NCBI RefSeq assembly: GCF_002797935.1
Contig: NZ_PGER01000001.1
Coordinates: 3,100,001 to 3,164,000, forward strand
DNA length: 64,000 nucleotides
Reading direction: 5' to 3'
Source of the DNA: Flavobacterium sp. 1
Lineage (GTDB): Bacteria; Bacteroidota; Bacteroidia; Flavobacteriales; Flavobacteriaceae
Shown here: positions 1 to 7,796 of the stretch, piece after piece
How positions within the stretch are numbered: position 1 is the stretch's first letter
Layout of the letters: each line of letters begins with the position of its first letter
Notes under the pieces: generated by a model
The model's database searches: none
Told to the model about the DNA's origin: nothing
The model's input: the letters and a program-made list of their open reading frames with translations, nothing else
Translations under genes and position numbers: made by a program

Positions 1-443
1 CCAGCAGCAACATAAAAGTCATTTCAAACAAAGGCTGGCTCATCAATGGAAAAGAACCGAAAGAAAAACCAATAGGCGGCGAACAGCCGATAGATGTAGC
101 TTACACTATACTTGCTCTCAATAAATTCTACAATGTTTTCCGAGATAAAGAATATTTAGAAAAAATGGAAATAGGTTTCAGCTGGTTTTTAGGCAACAAT
201 CATCTGCATCAGATCATCTACAACCCTTGTACAGGAGGCTGTTATGACGGTCTGGAGGAAGATTACATCAATCTGAATCAGGGAGCAGAATCTACAGTAA
301 GCTATCTAATGGCAAGGCTTGTGATGCAAAAACATTTGAACAGTAAAACCAAAAAAAACAAAGAGAGTGCCATTCATTCACAAACAAACAAATTGAAAAC
401 CGGCATCAAAATCAACAATAACATACCATATATAAGAGCCTGA
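1..443 (+). CDS. C-terminal fragment of a glycan-related (alpha/alpha)6-type protein (5' end outside window)
   Basis: The reading frame is open from base 3, so the gene begins before the window; the first internal Met codon (165) is not a credible start. The visible part is about 146 residues. It contains GGEQPIDVAYTILAL near the edge, then NPCTGGCYDG and NLNQGAESTVSYLMARL. This resembles the helical C-terminal domain found in Bacteroidota on glycosyltransferase-like proteins, often near mannoside phosphorylases; that assignment is from memory of the family. The last 40 residues are Lys/Asn-rich and look unstructured. Without the N-terminal part, the activity and substrate cannot be stated. 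Confidence 0.6.
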   Translation, partial: SSNIKVISNKGWLINGKEPKEKPIGGEQPIDVAYTILALNKFYNVFRDKEYLEKMEIGFSWFLGNNHLHQIIYNPCTGGCYDGLEEDYINLNQGAESTVSYLMARLVMQKHLNSKTKKNKESAIHSQTNKLKTGIKINNNIPYIRA

Positions 444-665
444 TGACATGTAATTATATAACTTTTTCCAAAAATTGTATAAGGAATTAACAACTGTTTT
501 TGTAGAAATTTACTTTATAGAAATTAATAAAATAATGGGGGTTATTGATATTTAATTTCTAAAATAATCAATGTTGTTTAGTCAAGAGAAGAAGTAACTC
601 ACCATAAATATTTTTTTGGTCCTAACAAATGGCATTGATATTTTTTTTAATTCTAACAGTATAGT

Positions 666-1139
666 ATGATACCAAAAATAGGACTAACAGAAGATCATCT
701 GCAAAAAGCAAACAGCCTTCTTTCTGTTGTATTATCAGATGAAATGACCTTGTATGTCAAAACCAGAAAGTTTCATTGGAATGTGGCAGGCGAAAGTTTC
801 ATGGAACTTCATAAATTATTTGAAGAACAATATGCTGAACTCGAACAGACAATAGATTTGGTTGCAGAACGCATTGGCAAATTAGGAGGGAAAACAATTG
901 GGACTATGAACGAGTTTATAAAGCTTTCCCGAATTAAAGAAAACCCAAACAAATATCCAAATCAAAAAGGCATGCTTGCAGAATTATTGGCCGATCATGA
1001 AACTCTGATAAGTGAACTGCGGAAAGACATAGACCTGTCTGCTGAGGATAACCACGATGCAGGTACAGCAGATTTACTGACAGAAGTATTACAGCAGCAC
1101 GAAACTGCTGCATGGATTCTCAGAAGATATTTAGCTTAG
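666..1139 (+). CDS. dps: Dps-family ferritin-like DNA-binding/iron-storage protein
   Basis: At 157 residues this has the usual Dps length. Dps dodecamers oxidise Fe(II) with H2O2 at inter-subunit ferroxidase sites and protect DNA in starved or oxidatively stressed cells. The family signature is visible: FHWNV with His37, then LHKLFEEQYAEL (His49) and IDLVAERI (Asp64, Glu68), which supply the two halves of the ferroxidase site. The N-terminus is short with few lysines, so DNA binding through a Lys-rich tail is not obvious. It is a single-gene unit ended by a hairpin terminator and sits beside other stress/envelope genes. I see no convincing promoter in the AT-rich 220-bp upstream gap. Confidence 0.93.
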   Translation: MIPKIGLTEDHLQKANSLLSVVLSDEMTLYVKTRKFHWNVAGESFMELHKLFEEQYAELEQTIDLVAERIGKLGGKTIGTMNEFIKLSRIKENPNKYPNQKGMLAELLADHETLISELRKDIDLSAEDNHDAGTADLLTEVLQQHETAAWILRRYLA

Positions 1140-1181
1140 TCATTTTTAGTTAAAAGTTAGTTGTAGTTTTTTTTTTGCTTT

Positions 1182-1212
1182 AAAAAGGCTGTCTTAAAGG
1201 ACAGTCTTTTTT
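1182..1212 (+). terminator. Rho-independent terminator of dps
   Basis: AAAAAGGCTGTC and GACAGTCTTTTT form a 12-bp stem with one G-T pair around a 6-nt loop, followed by a T run. It lies 43 bp after the dps stop. Confidence 0.8.
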
Positions 1213-1389
1213 ATTGTAAAAGCTTTCGAAAATGCAACTAATTAAGGTGTGAATGATGCAGCTTATTACTAAAGTTCTATAAAACAATTGAGCCATAACA
1301 GTCTTAATTTTACACTGGCCACCGATCTGATTATAAGTGTTTTCACTAATTAATTTAACTGTTTCTGGAATATATAAAACTATACTATT

Positions 1390-2148
1390 TTGACAACGTA
1401 CCTAAAAAATATCTTTGAAGAAACGGGCAATATTTCCCTCTTTATACTCAGGTTTTTCAAAGAACTTTTCAAACCTGTTTTTCAATTTAGGGAATTTATC
1501 AGACAGTGCTTTGCTGTTGGATATAAAACACTGCCGTTAATCACGATCACAGGATTTATAATGGGATTAGTGCTTACGCTGCAGTCACGTCCAACATTAT
1601 TAAAGTTTGGAGCCGAATCTTGGCTGCCAAGCATGGTTTCATTGTCTTTGATCAGAGAAATAGCACCCGTAATCACTGCCTTGATTTGTGCTGGAAAAAT
1701 AGCTTCAGGAATTGGAGCTGAATTGGGTTCGATGAAAGTGACCGAGCAGATAGATGCTATGGAAGTTTCGGCAATTAATCCCTATAAATATTTAGTGGTT
1801 ACCCGAATTGTGGCGACAACATTAATGATTCCCATTTTAACGCTATATGCTGATTTTATTGGGATTGTGGGAGGCTACATTGGTTATAATATTCACGGAA
1901 ATATAAGCCTGTATCTCTATTTCACCGAAATGATTGAAAGTGTTAGATACATCGACATATTTCCTGCCACTATCAAAACATATTTCTTTGGTTTCTTCAT
2001 CGGGACAATTGGGTGCTATAAAGGTTTTAATGCTTCAAACGGAACAGCAAGTGTGGGAATAGCAGCAAATGAAGCAGTTGTTCTAGCCTCACTCTCCATT
2101 TTTATTATTGATATGCTGGCTGTTCAAATAACTGATTTATTTTTCTAA
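1390..2148 (+). CDS. mlaE: MlaE-family ABC transporter permease (phospholipid trafficking)
   Basis: A 252-residue inner-membrane permease of the MlaE/YrbE family. Typical family stretches are visible: LITITGFIMGLVLTLQS early on, then REIAPVITALICAGKIAS with GAELGSMKVTEQIDAMEVS, the coupling region that contacts the ATPase. Several hydrophobic helices follow. With MlaF and MlaD it should form the inner-membrane core of a machine moving phospholipid between the inner and outer membranes. An in-frame stop at 1375-1377 leaves TTG at 1390 as the only reasonable start, so initiation is non-ATG. MlaF begins 4 bp after the stop, so the two are translationally linked. No mlaB or mlaC is present here. 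Confidence 0.92.
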   Translation: MTTYLKNIFEETGNISLFILRFFKELFKPVFQFREFIRQCFAVGYKTLPLITITGFIMGLVLTLQSRPTLLKFGAESWLPSMVSLSLIREIAPVITALICAGKIASGIGAELGSMKVTEQIDAMEVSAINPYKYLVVTRIVATTLMIPILTLYADFIGIVGGYIGYNIHGNISLYLYFTEMIESVRYIDIFPATIKTYFFGFFIGTIGCYKGFNASNGTASVGIAANEAVVLASLSIFIIDMLAVQITDLFF

Positions 2149-2152
2149 AATC

Positions 2153-2887
2153 ATGGAAACACAACAAATTATAGCAATCAAAAATTTACATAAGTCTTTT
2201 GGGGCAAATACAATTTTAAAAGGTATTAATCTTAGGCTGAATAAAGGAGAAAATCTGGTAATTCTAGGCCGTTCCGGTTCTGGGAAATCAGTTACAATTA
2301 AATGCATAGTTGGACTGGTGCAGTCAGACAAGGGAAGCATTAAAATTTCAGGCAAAGAAATCACAAATTTAAAATATGATAAACTTAATAATCTAAGAGT
2401 ACAAATTGGTTTTATGTTTCAAAATGGAGCTCTGTATGATTCCATGTCTGTTAGGCAGAATTTAAAATTTACGTTAAAACACCATACCATCGATTTATCT
2501 GAAGAAGTAATTGAAAGCAAAATCATTGAGGCTTTAGAAAACGTTGGACTAGAAGAATCCATAGATAAAATGCCAGCCGAATTATCAGGCGGCATGCAAA
2601 AAAGAATTGCATTGGCCAGAGCTCTTATTATCAAACCGGAAATTATTTTATATGACGAGCCAACATCGGGTTTAGACACCATTACATCAAGAGAAATTAG
2701 TGAACTGATATTGGATGTTCAAAAAAAATTCAAAACAAGCTCCATAATAATTACTCACGATATGGCTTGCGCAAAAATTACAGGGAACAGAATTTTAATT
2801 CTGAAAGAAGGACAAATCATAGCAGAAGGAACCTATACAGAATTGGAAAAAAGCAAAGACGGATGGGTACGTTCCTTTTTTATTTAA
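2153..2887 (+). CDS. mlaF: MlaF-family ABC transporter ATPase
   Basis: A 244-residue ATP-binding subunit that powers the MlaE permease. All nucleotide-binding motifs are present: Walker A GRSGSGKS (about residue 39), Q-loop MFQNG, signature LSGGMQKR, Walker B IILYDEPTSGLD and the H-loop IITHD. The family-typical FMFQNGALYDSMSV is also there. It lies 4 bp after mlaE and 17 bp before mlaD, a compact three-gene operon. Nothing suggests inactivation. It belongs to the MlaF/Ttg2A group rather than the sugar or peptide importers because of its partners. Confidence 0.93.
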   Translation: METQQIIAIKNLHKSFGANTILKGINLRLNKGENLVILGRSGSGKSVTIKCIVGLVQSDKGSIKISGKEITNLKYDKLNNLRVQIGFMFQNGALYDSMSVRQNLKFTLKHHTIDLSEEVIESKIIEALENVGLEESIDKMPAELSGGMQKRIALARALIIKPEIILYDEPTSGLDTITSREISELILDVQKKFKTSSIIITHDMACAKITGNRILILKEGQIIAEGTYTELEKSKDGWVRSFFI

Positions 2888-2904
2888 TCGATAAAACTTA
2901 AATC

Positions 2905-3651
2905 ATGAATAAAGATGCTGAATCAAATTGGAAATTAGGAATGTTTGTAACTGGAGGATTGATACTATTTATCCTTATCATTTATTTTGTCGGAAAACAA
3001 CAAAATTTATTTGGCTCCAACTTCCAGTTAAAATCAAAATTCAAAACAGTGAGTGGTTTAAAGATAGGTAACAATGTTCGTTTTTCGGGAATAAATATAG
3101 GAACGGTCAGCGAAATCGCCCTAGTAAATGACAGCAGCGCAGTTGTTGTGTTGACAATACAGGAAGAGGTTCAGAAATTCATTAAAACAGATGCCAGGGC
3201 AAGTATCAGTTCTGACGGATTGGTTGGCGATAAAGTGCTGACTATTTCCCCTGGAACTTCATCCAATAAAATCATTAAAAACAATGCTTATATCAAATCT
3301 ACAAACCCAATAGAAATGGGTGATTTAATGAAAAGCGTGAAAGCCAGTGTTGATAATGCCGAGATTATTACAGGCCAATTGGCGCAATTTACCTATAACA
3401 TGAATAATGGAAAAGGTACATTGTCAAAATTAATGAATGACGATGCGCTTGCAAAAAAACTGGATGTTACCATATCAAATCTCCAGTCAGGCACAAAAGG
3501 ATTGAGCGAAAATATGGAAGCGGCTAAACATAATTTTTTGTTGAAAGGCTATTTCAACAAAAAAGAAAAAGCCAAAGCAAAAAAGAAAGAAGAGCTGCAA
3601 AAGAAAAAAGATTTAAAAAAGAAAGAGGATTCAATTCAGAAAAAAAAATAA
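2905..3651 (+). CDS. mlaD: MlaD-like MCE-domain protein
   Basis: A 248-residue protein with one N-terminal membrane anchor (about residues 13-30, ending in FVGK) and an MCE domain. The domain shows KFKTVSGLKIGNNVRFSGINIGTVSEI and GDKVLTISPG. MCE proteins form hexameric rings that pass lipids across the periplasm. After the MCE domain come a helical region and an extreme Lys/Glu tail (last about 30 residues), longer and more basic than in E. coli MlaD; such tails occur in Bacteroidota homologues. It is the last gene of the mlaEFD operon. Confidence 0.9.
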   Translation: MNKDAESNWKLGMFVTGGLILFILIIYFVGKQQNLFGSNFQLKSKFKTVSGLKIGNNVRFSGINIGTVSEIALVNDSSAVVVLTIQEEVQKFIKTDARASISSDGLVGDKVLTISPGTSSNKIIKNNAYIKSTNPIEMGDLMKSVKASVDNAEIITGQLAQFTYNMNNGKGTLSKLMNDDALAKKLDVTISNLQSGTKGLSENMEAAKHNFLLKGYFNKKEKAKAKKKEELQKKKDLKKKEDSIQKKK

Positions 3652-3750
3652 CCTCCCATTAGTTTTTTAATGGTAATATGGAAATCATATAATTTATCCC
3701 AAAAGTTATGTAAGGATTTATCTCGCATATAAATACATCTTTGTAATATC

Positions 3751-3960
3751 ATGAAACTAATAAAAAATGAAAATATGGTAAATCTAATAAATGCATCAAA
3801 GCAGGATGAGATTGCAAATGATAATGAGAAAGAAATCACTGTTTTAAATAGTGCTGTTAAATATCGTGAAGAAACATTAGAATATAATAAGCTGCGGAAT
3901 CAAGTAGAACAAGAATATTACCACAAGATTCATGGCTGTTCCGTAAAGTCACAAGAATAA
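3751..3960 (+). CDS. Small hydrophilic protein of unknown function (69 aa)
   Basis: A charged, probably helical 69-residue protein with no signal peptide and one Cys near the C-terminus (HGCSVK). I do not recognise a family. A -7-like box ending in CTTTG lies about 15 bp upstream of the ATG. It is followed by further small stress/envelope genes on the same strand with gaps of 43, 17 and 18 bp, so it may lead a transcript ending at the strong terminator at 4884. The alternative that it is a chance ORF is weakened by its position and promoter-like upstream sequence. Confidence 0.55.
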   Translation: MKLIKNENMVNLINASKQDEIANDNEKEITVLNSAVKYREETLEYNKLRNQVEQEYYHKIHGCSVKSQE

Positions 3961-4003
3961 CTGAATATATAAAAACCCTATTATAAACATAATTATTTGC
4001 AAA

Positions 4004-4447
4004 ATGAAAAAAACAGTTTTTATTCCGATGGTTGCAATGTTCAGTATAGCAATAATATTTACGAGCTGTAAGCCTAGTACCAAAGAAGTGCAGGATGCAC
4101 AAGAAAATGTACAGGAAGCTAAAGAAGATCTGGCTGTAGCCAAAAGACAGGCAAATGCCGATGAATGGCAAAATTTCAAGAATGAGATGAATGCTGTCAT
4201 CGAAAAAAATGATGCTAGGATTACTGCCCTAAAAAAAGAAATAAAAAAAACCGGAAAAGCGGCCGATGCTGAATATGACAAAAAAGTAGATGCCCTGGAA
4301 GAGAAAAATAAAGAGCTTAAACTAAAAATGGAAAACTATAAAAATGATGCTGATTCCGACTGGCAGTCTTTCAAACGTGAATTTAATCACGATATGGATG
4401 AACTGGGAAATGCATTCAACGATTTAACAGTAAACAATAAAAAATAA
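4004..4447 (+). CDS. Coiled-coil lipoprotein (putative stress protein)
   Basis: A 147-residue lipoprotein. The signal peptide ends at a lipobox (IFTSC, Cys at about residue 22). The mature part is almost entirely charged heptad-like helix (KEVQDAQENVQEAKEDLAVA and repeats of Lys/Glu-rich segments), so an elongated coiled coil in the periplasm is likely. Similar proteins occur in Bacteroidota beside YtxH- and Lmo0937-type genes, as here. The molecular role is unknown; an envelope-stress role is inferred from neighbours. Confidence 0.8.
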   Translation: MKKTVFIPMVAMFSIAIIFTSCKPSTKEVQDAQENVQEAKEDLAVAKRQANADEWQNFKNEMNAVIEKNDARITALKKEIKKTGKAADAEYDKKVDALEEKNKELKLKMENYKNDADSDWQSFKREFNHDMDELGNAFNDLTVNNKK

Positions 4448-4464
4448 TCTAAAAAATAGAAATC

Positions 4465-4617
4465 ATGAGCAATTTACTTTATACCGTGGCAGTTATATTA
4501 GTCATTTTTTGGGCGATTGGCTTTTTTGCTTATAGCGTAGGATCAATCATTCATATTCTTCTTGTTATAGCAGTTATTGCTATTTTGTTTAGACTTATTC
4601 AAGGAAAAAATGTTTAA
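4465..4617 (+). CDS. Lmo0937-family small membrane protein (50 aa)
   Basis: A short ORF read directly from the sequence: ATG at 4465, stop at 4615-4617, 50 codons. The product starts MSNLLYTVAVILVIFW and ends in FRLIQGKNV, with two hydrophobic stretches separated by a small turn containing GSIIHILLV. This matches my memory of the Lmo0937 family (two-helix proteins of about 50 residues, often stress-linked). It sits 17 bp after the lipoprotein gene and 18 bp before the YtxH gene, consistent with one transcript. Confidence 0.8.
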   Translation: MSNLLYTVAVILVIFWAIGFFAYSVGSIIHILLVIAVIAILFRLIQGKNV

Positions 4618-4635
4618 TATTTAAAAAAAGAAATT

Positions 4636-4863
4636 ATGAGTACAGGAAAATTAGTATTAGGAATATTGGGCGGTGTTGCTGCAGGAGCGATACTGGGAAT
4701 TTTATTCGCTCCCGAAAAAGGCAGTAAAACAAGAAAAAAAATAGCCGATAAAGGAAATGACTTTGCCAGCGGATTAAAAAGAAAATTTGAAGATTCTTAT
4801 AAAAATATTGCAAATAATCATGATGGTCTTATTGAAGACAACAAAGATTTTGCAAACAAATAA
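4636..4863 (+). CDS. YtxH-domain protein (75 aa)
   Basis: A 75-residue protein with the YtxH pattern: a Gly/Ala-rich N-terminal membrane helix (LVLGILGGVAAGAILGILF), then APEKGSKTRKKI and an amphipathic helix. YtxH proteins are small general-stress membrane proteins of unknown molecular role. It is the last gene before a perfect 16-bp terminator hairpin, so it closes the small-protein cluster starting near 3751. Confidence 0.88.
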   Translation: MSTGKLVLGILGGVAAGAILGILFAPEKGSKTRKKIADKGNDFASGLKRKFEDSYKNIANNHDGLIEDNKDFANK

Positions 4864-4883
4864 GAGGTAAATACTTAAAAAGT

Positions 4884-4927
4884 ATTACCAAAAAAGGACA
4901 GGGATTTACCAGTCCTTTTTTGGTAAT
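4884..4927 (+). terminator. Terminator of the small stress-gene cluster
   Basis: A perfect 16-bp stem: arms 4884-4899 and 4912-4927, with a 12-nt loop. The right arm contains a T6 run. Located 20 bp after the YtxH stop. Confidence 0.85.
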
Positions 4928-4972
4928 AAGAATATCATTTTTACTGAAGAAAACAATTTAATAAAACACAAT

Positions 4973-5287
4973 ATGAAAAATTTACGCATCTATTTAATGA
5001 TGATGGTTTTATCAATAAGTATTCCAACCACAATTACTGCAGCAGAAAAAACTCCAATTGAAGCACCGGCCAAAACCAATGAAATGCCAATTGAAGTAAA
5101 AAATATGCTCAACCGTCTGGAGGAAATAAAAAAAATGGACAAATCTAATATGAGCCGTTCCGAAAAAAAAGAACTCCGAAAAGAAGTTAAAACAATCAAA
5201 AAAAATCTAAAAGCTACAAGTAATGGTATATATCTTTCCATCGGAGCAATTATCATTATTATATTATTGCTGATTCTTCTTTTGTAA
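4973..5287 (+). CDS. Small exported protein with C-terminal membrane helix (104 aa)
   Basis: An N-terminal signal peptide (hydrophobic to about residue 23, cleavage near TAA-E) is followed by a Pro/Glu-rich linker and a basic, charged helical stretch (SRSEKKELRKEVKTIKKN). A C-terminal run of about 20 Ile/Leu residues forms a membrane helix reaching the last residue. This is a tail-anchored periplasmic topology. Such proteins are common in Flavobacterium but have no function I can name. It lies downstream of the 4884 terminator, so it probably has its own promoter. Confidence 0.75.
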   Translation: MKNLRIYLMMMVLSISIPTTITAAEKTPIEAPAKTNEMPIEVKNMLNRLEEIKKMDKSNMSRSEKKELRKEVKTIKKNLKATSNGIYLSIGAIIIIILLLILLL

Positions 5288-5385
5288 TTGCAATAGAAGA
5301 AACTAAAATAAATTATTAGCGCTACTGTTGCGCGCAAAGAAATCTGAAGCTTTTTTTATATATCATTCTGCACGTACCGCGCAGT

Positions 5386-5490
5386 TTAATTGTCATTCTC
5401 TGGAGCATTGGTGGGTTCAAAAAATTCTTTTTCAATGTCTTCAATACTTGGCAAACTCGATTTTATGCTGGTAGTTTTTATCTCTGTTAC
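5386..5490 (-). pseudogene. Possible C-terminal gene remnant
   Basis: In the 328-bp gap between 5287 and 5616 one - strand frame reads about 35 codons of protein-like sequence ending in SIEDIEKEFFEPTNAPENDN and a TAA at 5386-5388. There is no ATG; the frame is closed upstream by a stop near 5500. Acidic, Pro/Asn-rich tails like this are typical of real C-termini, so this may be the remains of a decayed gene. It could also be chance. The rest of the gap holds only the GH51 terminator. Confidence 0.2.
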
Positions 5491-5525
5491 GATTAAATTT
5501 TATTAAAATTGATTTGTAAAATAAA

Positions 5526-5568
5526 AAAAGCCCATTTTATTGAGTTCCTCTCAACAAAATAGACTTTT
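5526..5568 (-). terminator. Terminator of the GH51 gene
   Basis: Arms 5526-5544 and 5550-5568 pair over about 19 bp with two G-T pairs and a 5-nt loop. Read on the - strand the hairpin is followed by a T7 run. It lies 48 bp after the GH51 stop. Confidence 0.75.
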
Positions 5569-5615
5569 CTTGTATGTTCAAAAATTTATTTAGGACATTA
5601 TTGTTTGCACATCCA

Positions 5616-7601
5616 TTATTTAATCTTCAACTTCAAAACAGTTACGGAATAAGCAGGCAAATTCAATTGTGCTTTTTCGCCTTTCAGTTTATACTCGCTT
5701 TCTGTCGGGCTTATTTTTTTAGGTTCTGCAAAAGTGTTTTCATCTTGTATATTAGAACTGGTAAGCGTTATTACACTTCCTTTAGATTCTAATTTACTTC
5801 CTTTTAAATCAACCGAAACCGCTTGTGCTGTTGCCGCTGTATTCACCAGTTTTACAATTACTTCTTTGGTATTAACATCTTTCACGGCAGATGCATAAAG
5901 GTTGTTCTGTCCTGTTAACGGTTTTCCTCCATTGGTGATTGCTAATAAATCAGTTCCTTTATTTGTTGCAAATAATTTTTGAACATAATAATTCGCAGAA
6001 CCATAAGCCATTAAATTGTTGAACCAAATCATGTCCGGTGTCCATTGCCATGCTTCTTCATGAGCCATTAACGGTGCATAAGAACACAAATTAACCACTT
6101 CGGCATTTCGTTCCAATCCGGTCATGAAAGCAGCTTCCGAAAAGGCACATTCCCAATTGTTTCTGTTACTTGATTTATCACTCGAAGGACTTTGTGCGGC
6201 ATATTCCCCTGCAAATATTTTCGGTCCTTTTCTGTCGTATTTGTCATAGCGAGTTGCATTTTCCCTAAACCATTGCGGGCTTTTATAATAATGTTCATCA
6301 ACGAGTTCAGCATTCAGCTTTTTAAGTTCCTGCATGCCATAATCAAAAAATTCTCCGTCTGGTGACGGCCCGCTTCCAGACACGATAATTATGTTTGGAT
6401 ATTTTGATTTTATCGCTTTTTCAAAAACTTTATATCTTTCAATATAATCCGGTCCCCATTGTTCATTTCCAACACCAATGAATTTTAGGTTGAACGGCTT
6501 TGAGTGTCCCATATCCGAACGGAGTTTTCCCCAAGTCGTAGCTTCTGTGCCATTGGCAAACTCAATTAAATCCAAAGCATCTTGTATATACGGATCCAAT
6601 TCTTCTATTGGTGCTAGTTCCCCCGTATTATACTGGCAAGCCATTCCACAGCTTAAAATAGGCAATGGAGTCGCACCAATATCTTCAGAAAGCTGAAAAT
6701 ATTCATAAAATCCCAATCCGAAACTTTGAAAATAATCAGGTGTCTGTTTGTGGCTGAACTCCACATTCCAACGGTTCATCATCGTTCTTCTGTTCTCAAC
6801 ATCACCTACCGATTTTTTCCATTGATAGCGGTCTTCCAAAGTTCTTCCTTCTACAATACAACCGCCTGGGAAACGCAAAAATCCTGGTTTCATATCATAC
6901 AAAAGCTGTACGATATCTTTACGCAAACCGTTTTTTCTATTCTTCCAAGTGTCTTCCGGAAACAGCGAAATCATGTCTAAATCAATAGTTCCTGTTCCTT
7001 CAAAAGTTATTTTTAATTTGGCTTTGGCCTCGGTTTGAGTAGCCGTAAATTGCGCCGTATAGTATTTCCATTCATCCGATGCCGGGACAATGCTGGTTTC
7101 GCCAATAACATTTTTATCTTTATCGATAAACTGAATGATTATTTTTTTAATCGCTCCGCCATGATTGGCAGCCTTTAGGGAAAGATTGTACTTCGCTTCT
7201 TTTTTGACACCCATTCCTCTAAATCCTTCATTAATGATTGCATATCCTTTGTCATCATTCACAAGAACCCTGCAAAAATTAGTATTACCTTTATTTTCCA
7301 ATGCTTTGATCGGCGTTGCAGTACCCGACTGCATGTTCAAAGAAGACCTTTTGGTATTAGGCTGCTCCCATCCCATTAACGGTTTATCAAACTCAAAAGA
7401 TCGGTTTTTAATCATTTCGGCATACAATCCTCCGTCGGCGGCAAAATTGATGTCTTCAAAAAACAGGCCGAACATAGTGGGTTGGATTTTAGTAATGGTT
7501 TTAGTAACGTCAATTTCCAAAGCTGTCTTTTGGGCAAACCCATAAATGCCATTGAAAAGCAAACCGCCAATAATAATTTTTGTAATTATGTTATTTTTCA
7601 T
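5616..7601 (-). CDS. Exported GH51 alpha-L-arabinofuranosidase
   Basis: A 661-residue protein with a Sec signal peptide (cleavage near GFAQ, residue 24). It follows the Bacteroidota/plant-type GH51 layout: N-terminal LFFEDINFAADGGLYAEM, a carbohydrate-binding-like insert (about 130-215), the TIM barrel with FLRFPGGCIVEG, acid/base Glu380 in GVGNEQWG, and nucleophile Glu466 in FAGEYAAQ, then a C-terminal beta domain. GH51 enzymes remove non-reducing alpha-L-arabinofuranose from arabinan, arabinoxylan, arabinogalactan or glycolipid glycans. It is the last gene of the PUL before its terminator. A hairpin repeat (7658-7787) lies in the gap to the preceding GH28 gene, so co-transcription is uncertain. 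Confidence 0.93.
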   Translation of the reverse strand: MKNNIITKIIIGGLLFNGIYGFAQKTALEIDVTKTITKIQPTMFGLFFEDINFAADGGLYAEMIKNRSFEFDKPLMGWEQPNTKRSSLNMQSGTATPIKALENKGNTNFCRVLVNDDKGYAIINEGFRGMGVKKEAKYNLSLKAANHGGAIKKIIIQFIDKDKNVIGETSIVPASDEWKYYTAQFTATQTEAKAKLKITFEGTGTIDLDMISLFPEDTWKNRKNGLRKDIVQLLYDMKPGFLRFPGGCIVEGRTLEDRYQWKKSVGDVENRRTMMNRWNVEFSHKQTPDYFQSFGLGFYEYFQLSEDIGATPLPILSCGMACQYNTGELAPIEELDPYIQDALDLIEFANGTEATTWGKLRSDMGHSKPFNLKFIGVGNEQWGPDYIERYKVFEKAIKSKYPNIIIVSGSGPSPDGEFFDYGMQELKKLNAELVDEHYYKSPQWFRENATRYDKYDRKGPKIFAGEYAAQSPSSDKSSNRNNWECAFSEAAFMTGLERNAEVVNLCSYAPLMAHEEAWQWTPDMIWFNNLMAYGSANYYVQKLFATNKGTDLLAITNGGKPLTGQNNLYASAVKDVNTKEVIVKLVNTAATAQAVSVDLKGSKLESKGSVITLTSSNIQDENTFAEPKKISPTESEYKLKGEKAQLNLPAYSVTVLKLKIK

Positions 7602-7657
7602 TTTTGTGTAACGTTGATTCTTTTTATTCTGCTAATTTATCTAAACTTTCATTATTT

Positions 7658-7787
7658 GGAGCAGAAAGAATAGGATTTTTTGCCGGCATGGGTCCCGCTA
7701 TACGTTGCAATCTTATAAGTCTCGTTGAAAAAACGAGACTCACAAGGATTTCCACTTCTATCGGGGGCTAAAGGGAAATATTTTGCA
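7658..7787 (+). repeat. Family-1 variable-hairpin repeat, copy A
   Basis: Begins GGAGCAGAAAG and has GTCCCGCTATACGTTGCAAT before a central hairpin (arms 7718-7726 and 7732-7740, perfect 9 bp, AGTCTCGTT), then AAGGATTTCCACTT and TCGGGGGCTAA, ending near TTTTGC. The same flanks occur at 43560-43694 (opposite strand) and 63593-63713, but with different hairpin sequences. Located between the GH28 and GH51 genes. Confidence 0.85.
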
Positions 7788-7796
7788 TTTTTGGTT

